Source: a virus | IMG/VR virus record: IMGVR_UViG_3300020125_000248 | Location: 1-21,072 of that record | Direction: 5' to 3' (one strand) | DNA length: 21,072 nt | In this document: positions 14,927 through 20,618 of the stretch, piece by piece | Numbering within the stretch: position 1 is the stretch's first letter | How the letters are laid out: each line of letters opens with the position of its first letter | Translations under genes and position numbers: made by a program | The notes under the pieces: generated by a model | Database searches by the model: none | What the model was told of the DNA's origin: nothing | The model's input: the letters and a program-made list of their open reading frames with translations, nothing else

Positions 14927-15421
14927 CAGAGGAACCTCTCCGAGATCTCCTCGTTGACCGTCTCGAAGATGTCCTTCCAACCTCGGTCGCTCATGATGAC
15001 CGTCATGTCGCCGCCGGTGTAGAAGTGGCGCTGCGTCAGCGTCGGCCAGCCCGGCGGGCCATTGCGCAGGTAATGCTCCCGGTCAGAAGTCGGGGCGGCG
15101 TCGAACCCGATGACCCACCTAGCGGCGGACCGGGAGTCCATCGTGAGCGTCGGTGAGACCTGGACTCCCTCGCCATCGGCCAGGTCGTCCGGCCCGGGCT
15201 CAGGACTCAGCAGGACCGCCGGCGCGACGTTCAGCGCCAGGGCCAGGACGAACAGCTGGTCCATGCTGACCGACTTCTGTTTGCCGCTCTCCAGCGAGGC
15301 TGGAATCCCGGCTGATGGGCGCTCCGATAGCCGCGGTCCGGTCGGCGAGTTGTGCGGCCGACAGCTCGGCTTGACGCCGCAGGCGGCGCACGTTCGCGCG
15401 GAGGATCTCGTTAGGTGTCAT
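14926..15421 (-). pseudogene. XRE-family phage repressor, reading frame broken
   Basis: It starts at the ATG at 15421: MTPNEILRANVRRLRRQAEL, then SAAQLADRTAAIGAPISR, an HTH_3 N-terminus. In that frame the sequence then turns into low-quality residues. A different frame picks up as IPASLESGKQKSVSMDQLFV, then LALALNVAPAVLLSPEP, exactly the second half of the HTH domain plus linker and a ~90-residue C-terminus ending FETVNEEISERFL. The switch lies near 15308-15312. Homologous HTH domains have six residues between ISR/ITR and ESG/ENG; 16 bases occupy that space here instead of 18, so a two-base deletion (or one-base insertion) is implied. Loss would abolish lysogeny maintenance. A base-call error in the GGG context is the main alternative. 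The gene is coupled to int. Confidence 0.8.
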
Positions 15422-15437
15422 GTGACGATTATTCACA
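15421..15437. promoter_or_regulatory. Inverted repeat TGTGA-N7-TCACA, candidate operator
   Basis: A perfect five-base inverted repeat with a seven-base spacer overlaps the repressor start codon and its -10 box. A dimeric HTH protein bound here would block the repressor promoter, as in autoregulation. It could serve the repressor itself or the divergent HTH protein. Confidence 0.5.
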
Positions 15438-15457
15438 CGGCGGGGAAAACTTGTCAA
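15428..15457 (-). promoter_or_regulatory. Repressor-integrase promoter, leaderless start
   Basis: On the minus strand TTGACA (15457-15452) is followed after 18 bases by AATAAT (15433-15428), which matches the consensus at 5 of 6 positions. Only six bases separate AATAAT from the ATG. Transcription would begin at or next to the start codon, and no Shine-Dalgarno is present, so a leaderless message is predicted. Leaderless repressor mRNAs are known in lambda and in actinobacteria. Confidence 0.62.
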
Positions 15458-15479
15458 ACGACGCGCCGCCGCCTAACGT
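15451..15479 (+). promoter_or_regulatory. Early rightward promoter
   Basis: TTGTCA (15451-15456), a 17-base spacer and TAACGT (15474-15479) form a good sigma-70-type promoter for the HTH gene at 15525 and possibly the early genes beyond. Its -35 box overlaps that of the leftward repressor promoter, so the two polymerases should compete. Confidence 0.62.
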
Positions 15480-15524
15480 CTCTGGCACCCGGGAAACATC
15501 ACCACGAATTGTGGAGGATCACCC

Positions 15525-15719
15525 ATGAATGAGGCGGATAACTATCTCCACCCCGAAGACGTCACCGAGAAGTTCCTCATCCCGACAGCGACGCTCGCGA
15601 CCTGGCGGCACCGTGGTCTCGGCCCGCCGTACCTGAAAGCGGGCCGGCGGGTTCTCTACCTCGAGAGCGCCGTTCGCGCCTGGCTGGATAGCAACACCGC
15701 CGACCTCATCAAGCGATGA
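15525..15719 (+). CDS. Small HTH protein (HTH_17/excisionase or Cro-like)
   Basis: The protein is 64 aa from the ATG at 15525, with GGAGGA six bases upstream, among the best ribosome sites here. The fold is a MerR/HTH_17 winged helix: YLHPEDVTEKFLIPTATLAT (7-26), WRHRGLGPPYLKAGRRVLY (27-45), then LESAVRAWLDS. It is the first rightward gene opposite the repressor. It is thus placed like Cro, while its fold is that of excisionase/AlpA-type proteins. It may act as the lytic switch protein, the excision factor, or both. The second small HTH gene (13329) is the rival for the excision role. Confidence 0.82.
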   Translation: MNEADNYLHPEDVTEKFLIPTATLATWRHRGLGPPYLKAGRRVLYLESAVRAWLDSNTADLIKR

Positions 15720-15777
15720 GAGCGGGCCGGCGGCGCGTCGTGAGCGGGCTGCCGCAGTCGGAACAGCGGGTGGGCGG

Positions 15778-16035
15778 CTACGGCACTGGAACGAGCACTG
15801 GCTCGCTCAGCTCGTTGCAGGTCACTTCCACCAGGCCGGGATTCGGGGCCTCCAACGACGCCGCCAGGGCGAACACCGCCGATTCGTCGGGTTCAAGGGT
15901 CGCGTCCGTTGGTCCGTTCTGCATGAGCATCCCGGGACCCGGCCTGACTGCGACGCCCGTGGCGCGAGCCGTGCCGACATTGCGCACGGCATATCCCGGG
16001 CCCCTGCGCTCCACCCTGAACTCGACCGTTGGCAT
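15778..16035 (-). CDS. Minus-strand orphan protein, unknown function
   Basis: The protein is 85 aa from an ATG at 16035, with GAAAGGGAG seven bases ahead; this decides both strand and start. It begins PTVEFRVERRGPGYAVRNVG, continues TARATGVAVRPGPGMLM and LEPDESAVFALAASLEAPNP, and ends ELSEPVLVPVP. The alternation of strands and the 'VRNVGTA.ATGV' centre suggest a small beta-sandwich domain of the kind that follows 'conserved Gly-Thr-Ala' strands in Ig-like folds. It lies alone against the early operon, so it is probably transcribed from its own promoter during lysogeny (a moron). A long + strand frame over the same bases is considered its shadow. Confidence 0.65.
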   Translation of the reverse strand: MPTVEFRVERRGPGYAVRNVGTARATGVAVRPGPGMLMQNGPTDATLEPDESAVFALAASLEAPNPGLVEVTCNELSEPVLVPVP

Positions 16036-16233
16036 AGATGGCTCCCTTTCGGTTGTCCAGGGCGCTGGAACGCCCGGGGATGACACGACCGTATTGGACA
16101 GCAGGGACGCTCGCGGCGTTGTCGGCCCCTCCGCCGCCAGGGGTGTCCCTGCACCTGTTTCGCGGTAACACGTTGCGCCCTGCCGCGTCCCCGGCCGGGT
16201 ACGCGGTCACGACCCATCCCTCCGGGAGTAGCC

Positions 16234-16485
16234 ATGGCACGCACCCCACGTCCGAACACCGTCGAGGAGGGCTCCTGGGACTTTCAGGCCCACTGCCCCG
16301 AATGCCAGGCCTCGGTGGTCATCCCGATCACGCTCGGGTCGCGGCTGACCGTCGACAACGAGGGCGGCGTGCTCCGCATGAAGGTCACGCAGCAGCCGCA
16401 AGATCACTCGTGTCTGCAGCCGGCTTTGCCGGATCCGGATGAGCCGACGCTGTCCCTGGTCGGCCCCGACGAGCCGGACTTCTGA
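16234..16485 (+). CDS. Small CxxC protein, unknown function
   Basis: The protein is 83 aa from the ATG at 16234, with CGGGAG five bases upstream. It has CPEC at 21-24 and a later HSC (H58, C60) that together could hold one zinc. A strand-rich middle (ASVVIPITLGSRLTVDNEGG) and an acidic Pro-rich tail follow. Its TGA overlaps the ATG of the exonuclease gene, so it is the first gene of the recombination operon. A nucleic acid or protein adaptor is possible; no function can be named. Confidence 0.68.
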   Translation: MARTPRPNTVEEGSWDFQAHCPECQASVVIPITLGSRLTVDNEGGVLRMKVTQQPQDHSCLQPALPDPDEPTLSLVGPDEPDF

Positions 16486-17273
16486 TGACGATCGTGCGCC
16501 GCAACGTCGGCCTGAACCACTACTACGTCGACGTCCTCGACGACGGCACCGAGGTCAAAGTCCAAGGTGTCACAACGATCCTGGGCGACGGGATCCCCAA
16601 GGGCGGCCTGACATCCTGGGCCGCGGAACAGGCCGCCCAGTACGCGATCACCAACTGGGACGACCTCGGCGCGATGGGTCTGCTGGAGCGCGCCAAGGCC
16701 ATCCAATTCGCGTGGAAGGAGGAACGCGACGCCGCCGCCGGCCGCGGCACCCAGATCCACGCGATCGCCCAGAAGCTGCTGCACGGCGAAAAGGTCCCGA
16801 TCCCCGAAGGCCTCGAGGGACACGTCGAGTCGTGCGTCAAGTTCCTCGACCAGTACGAGGTCGAGCCGGTCCTGTCGGAGACCGCGATCGTCAACCGCTC
16901 CGTGGGCTACGCCGGGACTTTGGACCTGGTCGCCGACATGATCGGCCACCGATACCTGCTGGACTGGAAGACCGGCAAGCGGGTCTACGCCGAGACCGCG
17001 TTGCAGCTCGCGGCCTATGCCCGCGGCGAGCACTACCTCGACGAAGGCCACGAGCAGCCGCTGGCCGACATCGGCATCCAGCGTGCCGCGGTCGTCCACC
17101 TCCGCGCGGACGGATTCGACGTCTACCCGATGACCATCACCGAGCCCGTCTTTACCCTGTTCCGGCACGTCGCCTACGTCGCTCGATGGGTGAAGTGGGA
17201 CAAAGACACCCGCCTGGCGCCGATGGACCGCTACAAGGGCAAGGCGTTGCAGCCGGCCCAGGTGTCGGCATGA
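16485..17273 (+). CDS. RecB/Cas4-like PD-(D/E)XK exonuclease
   Basis: The protein is 262 aa; the ATG overlaps the previous stop. The nuclease core is explicit: a conserved His in AAAGRGTQIHAIAQKLL, GYAGTLDLVAD with D147, YLLDWKTGKR with D160-W-K162, and the downstream QLAAY motif (Q174-Y178) that marks RecB-type nucleases. The enzyme should resect duplex ends to give single strands. Directly downstream is RecT, so the two act as a RecE/RecT-like pair in phage DNA recombination, concatemer formation or repair. No helicase part is present. Start and ends are unambiguous. Confidence 0.88.
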   Translation: MTIVRRNVGLNHYYVDVLDDGTEVKVQGVTTILGDGIPKGGLTSWAAEQAAQYAITNWDDLGAMGLLERAKAIQFAWKEERDAAAGRGTQIHAIAQKLLHGEKVPIPEGLEGHVESCVKFLDQYEVEPVLSETAIVNRSVGYAGTLDLVADMIGHRYLLDWKTGKRVYAETALQLAAYARGEHYLDEGHEQPLADIGIQRAAVVHLRADGFDVYPMTITEPVFTLFRHVAYVARWVKWDKDTRLAPMDRYKGKALQPAQVSA

Positions 17274-18325
17274 CCGCCGAGATCGCGATCCCCGCGGATC
17301 CCGACCCGGTGCACGGGTCGGACCTGGTCGACCTCGAGGAGTGGGCCGCCCGCATGGTCCACGCCGGCACCATCGCCCGGGCGATCGCGCCGACCCCGTT
17401 CGTCCCGAAGTCGTTGCGGGTGTACTTCCGGCCCGAAGGATCCAACCGGGACCAGATCGATGTGCAGGCCACCACGGCGAGCGTCGCGGCCGCGGTGCTG
17501 ACCGGGACCGAGGTCGGCCTGTCACCGATGGCCGCGCTGCGCTCGATCGACATCATCGAGGGCACGCCGGCGCTGCGGGCGGTCGCGCTCCGCGCCCTCG
17601 TGCTCCGTGCCGGGCACGACATCTGGGTCATCGAGTCGACCTCGACCCGGGCGATCGTCGCGGGTGTCCGCGCCGGCTCCGTCCATGAGCAGCAGTCGCT
17701 GTGGACGATCGACCGGGCGAAAGGCGCGGGGCTGCTCGGCAAGACGAACTGGCAGAACCACCCGGGGGCCATGCTCGTCGCCCGGGCCACCGCCGAGGTC
17801 GCCCGGCTCATCGCCCCCGACGTGATCCTGGGCCTGCCCTACATCGCCGAGGAACTCGCGGACGGCGACGCCGAGGACACCGAACCGGAGACCGTCACCG
17901 GGCCGGCGGCGAAACCCCGGACCGCGCAACGCAAGTCCAGGGCCAAGCAGATCGCCCTGGCCACCAGCGGACTCCACCTCGAGGACGACCCGCCGTTCGA
18001 CGACTCCGCGGCCGCCGTCGAGGCAGAGGCGGAGACCGTCGTCGCCGAGCCGGTCCCGGATCTCGCCACCAAGGCGCAGGTAACCGCGGTCCGCCGGGCC
18101 CTGGCCGGTGTCGGGATCGGCACTACCGTCGGCCAGCTCGACATCGTGCAGCGGATCACCGGCCGCAAGGTCGGCACCCTGACCGAGCTGTACGCCGCCG
18201 AGGCGGCCGTGGTCCTGCAGGAATGCACCAAGCGGCAGCAGGCCATCAAGGTGCAACCGGCCGAGGACCCCGACGACCGGTGGGACGAATACCTGGCCAC
18301 CAACCCTGTCGAGGAGGCGCCGTGA
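17270..18325 (+). CDS. recT: RecT family single-strand annealing protein
   Basis: The protein is 351 aa from an ATG whose last bases overlap the exonuclease stop; the longer open frame upstream is rejected. The RecT core spans ~25-195: LTGTEVGLSPMAALRSIDII (~78-97), then SLWTIDRAKGAGLLGKTNW (143-161), NHPGAMLVARATAEVARLI and PDVILGLPYIAEE. It anneals complementary single strands made by the partner exonuclease. Beyond ~200 there is a 150-residue extension, first acidic and disordered (DGDAEDTEPETV...), then a helical TKAQVTAVRRALAGVGIGTT module and an acidic tail. This extension is longer than in many RecT proteins and may bind partner proteins. Confidence 0.9.
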   Translation: MTAEIAIPADPDPVHGSDLVDLEEWAARMVHAGTIARAIAPTPFVPKSLRVYFRPEGSNRDQIDVQATTASVAAAVLTGTEVGLSPMAALRSIDIIEGTPALRAVALRALVLRAGHDIWVIESTSTRAIVAGVRAGSVHEQQSLWTIDRAKGAGLLGKTNWQNHPGAMLVARATAEVARLIAPDVILGLPYIAEELADGDAEDTEPETVTGPAAKPRTAQRKSRAKQIALATSGLHLEDDPPFDDSAAAVEAEAETVVAEPVPDLATKAQVTAVRRALAGVGIGTTVGQLDIVQRITGRKVGTLTELYAAEAAVVLQECTKRQQAIKVQPAEDPDDRWDEYLATNPVEEAP

Positions 18326-18684
18326 TCCGCGTCGTCGAGCCGGCCCCGCCGCCACCGCCGCGCGACCCCGACCCGCTCGCCGAACTCCTCGACGCCGCGG
18401 TCGCCTGGCACCACGCACACGACCCGTTCCCCGACGCCGGAACCGTGCCGCCGGACATGAGGTCCAGCAGGGTGTTCGCCGCCCACGCCCGCCGACGCGC
18501 CGCCGCCTCCACGCGGCTCCACGACGCCGTCCAGGCCCTCGAGGACGCCCCACCACGCCGAACCCTCGGCCGGTGGCTCGCCGCCCACGGAATGGCCTCA
18601 CCGGGCGATTGGCTCGCCCTGGCACTGCTGGTCCTCGGGTTCGCCGGCTATTTCGCCTGGCTCACCTGGAGGGCAACCCGATGA
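18322..18684 (+). CDS. C-terminally anchored membrane protein, unknown function
   Basis: The protein is 120 aa; the GTG overlaps the recT stop. It begins with a Pro-rich segment (EPAPPPPPRDPDPLAELLD), has an Arg/Ala-rich helical middle (VFAAHARRRAAASTRLHDAV) and ends in a single membrane span, WLALALLVLGFAGYFAWLTW (97-116), with only RATR outside. The soluble part would face the cytoplasm. A membrane protein within a recombination operon is unexpected; it could tether replication complexes or act in exclusion. No family is recognised. Confidence 0.65.
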   Translation: MIRVVEPAPPPPPRDPDPLAELLDAAVAWHHAHDPFPDAGTVPPDMRSSRVFAAHARRRAAASTRLHDAVQALEDAPPRRTLGRWLAAHGMASPGDWLALALLVLGFAGYFAWLTWRATR

Positions 18685-18824
18685 GACTCCGCCGCCGGCG
18701 ACCCCAACCAGCACCCGAACCGACTGTCGGCGACACCCGGCTCCGCGCCGGTGTCACCGCCGCCATTCACCTCGCCGCGCTGCGCGTCGATCCCTGCCCC
18801 TGGCTACCCCTGGGGTCGGGCTGA
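18681..18824 (+). CDS. Short hypothetical protein
   Basis: The peptide is 47 aa; the ATG overlaps the preceding TGA. It starts with a basic cluster MRLRRRRPQPAPEP and continues TVGDTRLRAGVTAAIHLAAL, ending DPCPWLPLGSG. No domain is recognised. The only support is the ATGA overlap typical of this operon, so it may be spurious. Confidence 0.4.
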   Translation: MRLRRRRPQPAPEPTVGDTRLRAGVTAAIHLAALRVDPCPWLPLGSG

Positions 18825-18870
18825 CGGCCGGCACACGCCCGCCGACCAGCCCACCGAAGGAGAGTCCGCC

Positions 18871-19182
18871 GTGCGCACCGCGCCAGGAACCAGCTTCCTG
18901 CACCGCTGGCTCGCCGCCGTCTACGCCTCCAAATTGACTACCGCCGAAAGGGACACGCTGTGCGCCTATTCGTCATTCATGAGCCCGCAAGGATATGTGC
19001 GCATCCGTCAGCGGGTGATATCCGGCATCACCGGCCGGCCCGAGCGGCATATCCGGACACACCTCGCCGCAGCCCGCAGCGCCGGCCTCATGGACCTTAT
19101 CGTCGCCGGGAATGTCAGCCGGGTTTCCGTCTATCAAGCGACCATTCCAGCATGGGCGCCGGACCCACGGGAACGATCTTGA
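18871..19182 (+). CDS. Winged-helix DNA-binding protein (candidate replication initiator)
   Basis: The protein is 103 aa from a GTG with AAGGAGAG upstream; earlier in-frame starts lack a ribosome site. The layout is a helical N-terminus (FLHRWLAAVYASKLTTAERD) and then a winged helix: YVRIRQRVISGITGRPERHI, THLAAARSAGLMDLIV (helix three), and a wing NVSRVSVYQATI. Domains of this shape occur in phage replication initiators and transcription regulators. It lies directly before the repeat-rich, gene-free stretch, so it is a plausible binder of those repeats. The assignment is by secondary-structure pattern only. Confidence 0.62.
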   Translation: MRTAPGTSFLHRWLAAVYASKLTTAERDTLCAYSSFMSPQGYVRIRQRVISGITGRPERHIRTHLAAARSAGLMDLIVAGNVSRVSVYQATIPAWAPDPRERS

Positions 19183-19191
19183 CCAGCACCC

Positions 19192-19543
19192 CTACGAGGA
19201 CCGTCACGGTCCGCCTAGCGCCAGGTCTACGAGGACATTCACCTCTCCGCCTACAGGGGGACCGTCACGGTCCTCATAGCGCTGCTACCCCTATACCTTT
19301 GAATCCGCGCGCGCGCACGGTACGTAGGTACTTACTAGATAGAGAACCCGTACCGCTCGCCAACCGTCGCCTGCCCGCGGTCCCGGTCTTCGGGTCTGGG
19401 TCGATCTCATCCCGGCCGGCCGGCCGTCACGCTGGGTCCCGCATCGCGCCAGGGTGCCGGCCGCTCACCAATCTTGCGTTCCGTAACGCGCGAGGCAATT
19501 TCGCGCCAATTTCTGGACCCGGCGCAATCGGCCGGCCGGCCGG
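19192..19543. other. Gene-free repeat region, candidate replication origin
   Basis: The 390 bases between 19183 and 19572 hold no convincing gene. GGACCGTCACGGTCC, a palindrome apart from its central base, occurs at 19198 and 19259. Each copy is followed four bases later by AGCGC, so the 24-base units match at 22 positions, 61 bases apart (not a multiple of three). CTACGAGGAC also occurs at 19192 and 19227, with a variant at 19251. Then follow an alternating CG tract (19306-19316), the inverted repeat CGGTACG/CGTACCG (19318-19324 and 19349-19355) around an AT-richer segment, and 15-base CCGG arrays at 19412 and 19529. Iterons, an AT-rich island and stems next to a DNA-binding gene suggest an origin or control site. 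Confidence 0.5.
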
Positions 19544-19572
19544 AACTTTCATGAAATAGGAGAACCACAAAG

Positions 19573-20178
19573 ATGCGAGCCGACAAAATCGCCGTCATCG
19601 AACCATCCGACGGCGAAACCACCATCATCCGCGGCACCGGAATCATCACCATCCTCGGCCAGTTCACTGCCTGGGCCGAGAAGCACCGGCGTGGCGCCGT
19701 CATCCTCACCGACAAGATCCCCATCGCCACGCGGGCGCTACAAGCCGCCGGCTACGTCGTCAGAACCGCGGACGACGACGAGCCACCACCGGCGGAGCCA
19801 CCCCGGTCCCGCCGGATGCCGCTGCCACTCCCGGAGTGCAGGCACTGCCACGCCCCCTATCGGCGCGAGCACACCGTGCGCGCCGGCGAGGTCTGCACCG
19901 AATGCGGCCACCCCCTCGTCCTCGAGCAGCACGACCCCAACGTCCTCGACGGCGACGCACCCGCCGACAAGTGCCCCGAATGCGGACGGAACGTGCGCCG
20001 CGGCTGGAACTTCTGCCCGTGCGGCGCCGAACTCAACACACCCCAGCTCCGCACCGACGACGGTGACCGCAGGCCATGGCACCAGCGGTACGCCGACGAC
20101 CTCGCCCAATCCCGCTCCGCGCACCTCCGAGGACTGGTCGCCGACCTGTTCGCCATGCCCGAAGGCACAGACCAGTGA
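19573..20178 (+). CDS. Double zinc-ribbon protein, unknown function
   Basis: The protein is 201 aa from the ATG at 19573, with TAGGAG upstream. Residues 1-65 form a small alpha/beta domain (KIAVIEPSDGETTIIRGTG, FTAWAEKHRRGAVILTDKIP, ATRALQAAGYVV). After an acidic Pro-rich linker come two zinc ribbons: C89/C92 with C108/C111, and C134/C137 with C148/C150 (CPCG). The tail is helical (WHQRYADDLAQSRSAHLRGL). It probably binds nucleic acid or bridges replication proteins. Its stop overlaps the Hjc-like nuclease gene, which suggests the two work together. Confidence 0.72.
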   Translation: MRADKIAVIEPSDGETTIIRGTGIITILGQFTAWAEKHRRGAVILTDKIPIATRALQAAGYVVRTADDDEPPPAEPPRSRRMPLPLPECRHCHAPYRREHTVRAGEVCTECGHPLVLEQHDPNVLDGDAPADKCPECGRNVRRGWNFCPCGAELNTPQLRTDDGDRRPWHQRYADDLAQSRSAHLRGLVADLFAMPEGTDQ

Positions 20179-20522
20179 CCCAGTACCGGGCCGGCTACGA
20201 CTTCGAACGCCGCGTCGACCAGCACCTCACCGCCGACGGCTACTTCGTCGTTCAATCCCGCGGATCCCACGGCCACGCCGACCTCATCGCGATCAAGCCC
20301 GGCCAGGTCCTCCTCGTCCAGTGCAAGGGCGGCGACAAACCGCTCAGCCACGACGAGTGGAACTCGCTGCACGCCCTCGCCCACCGCCTCGGCGCCCTGG
20401 CGATCATCGCCGACCGCCCAACTCGCGGCCGCATCCGCTACCGCAGCATCACCGCACCGCACTCCGCACGCACCCAACGCTGGCCATCAGCCCCGTTCGC
20501 CACCGACGAGATCGCACCCTGA
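20175..20522 (+). CDS. Hjc-like Holliday junction resolvase / PD-(D/E)XK nuclease
   Basis: The protein is 115 aa from a GTG overlapping the previous stop. It shows the Hjc-type core: a leading YDFERRVDQHLTADGY with E11, VVQSRGSHGHADLIAI with D36, and VLLVQCKGGD with Q49-C-K51 as the E/QxK strand, then a helix DEWNSLHALAHRLG and a closing strand ALAIIADRP. Such enzymes cut four-way junctions or flaps. In a phage with RecB-like/RecT recombination it would resolve branched DNA before packaging. A general structure-specific nuclease is the alternative. The C-terminal ~30 residues are variable. Confidence 0.8.
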   Translation: MTQYRAGYDFERRVDQHLTADGYFVVQSRGSHGHADLIAIKPGQVLLVQCKGGDKPLSHDEWNSLHALAHRLGALAIIADRPTRGRIRYRSITAPHSARTQRWPSAPFATDEIAP

Positions 20523-20618
20523 TCTGTGTGTGGCGCAGACGACACGCCCGACCGCGTGACACCACCACCCGATCGCCGGTCCCACCCGTAATCCACCAGA
20601 CGACCAAGGACACCACCC

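Noticed and set aside
16057-16079. Stem GGGCG/CGCCC as a terminator
   Set aside because: Only five clean pairs and no T tract; it lies in the leader of the minus-strand gene and cannot be assigned.
15716-16168. 150-codon plus-strand frame
   Set aside because: Ser/Gly/Thr-rich with no ribosome site, whereas the minus strand has GAAAGGGAG and a protein-like sequence.
18960-19559. 199-codon plus-strand frame over the repeat region
   Set aside because: Composition is Arg/Pro/His-rich without structure, it starts inside another gene, and repeat spacing does not fit codons.
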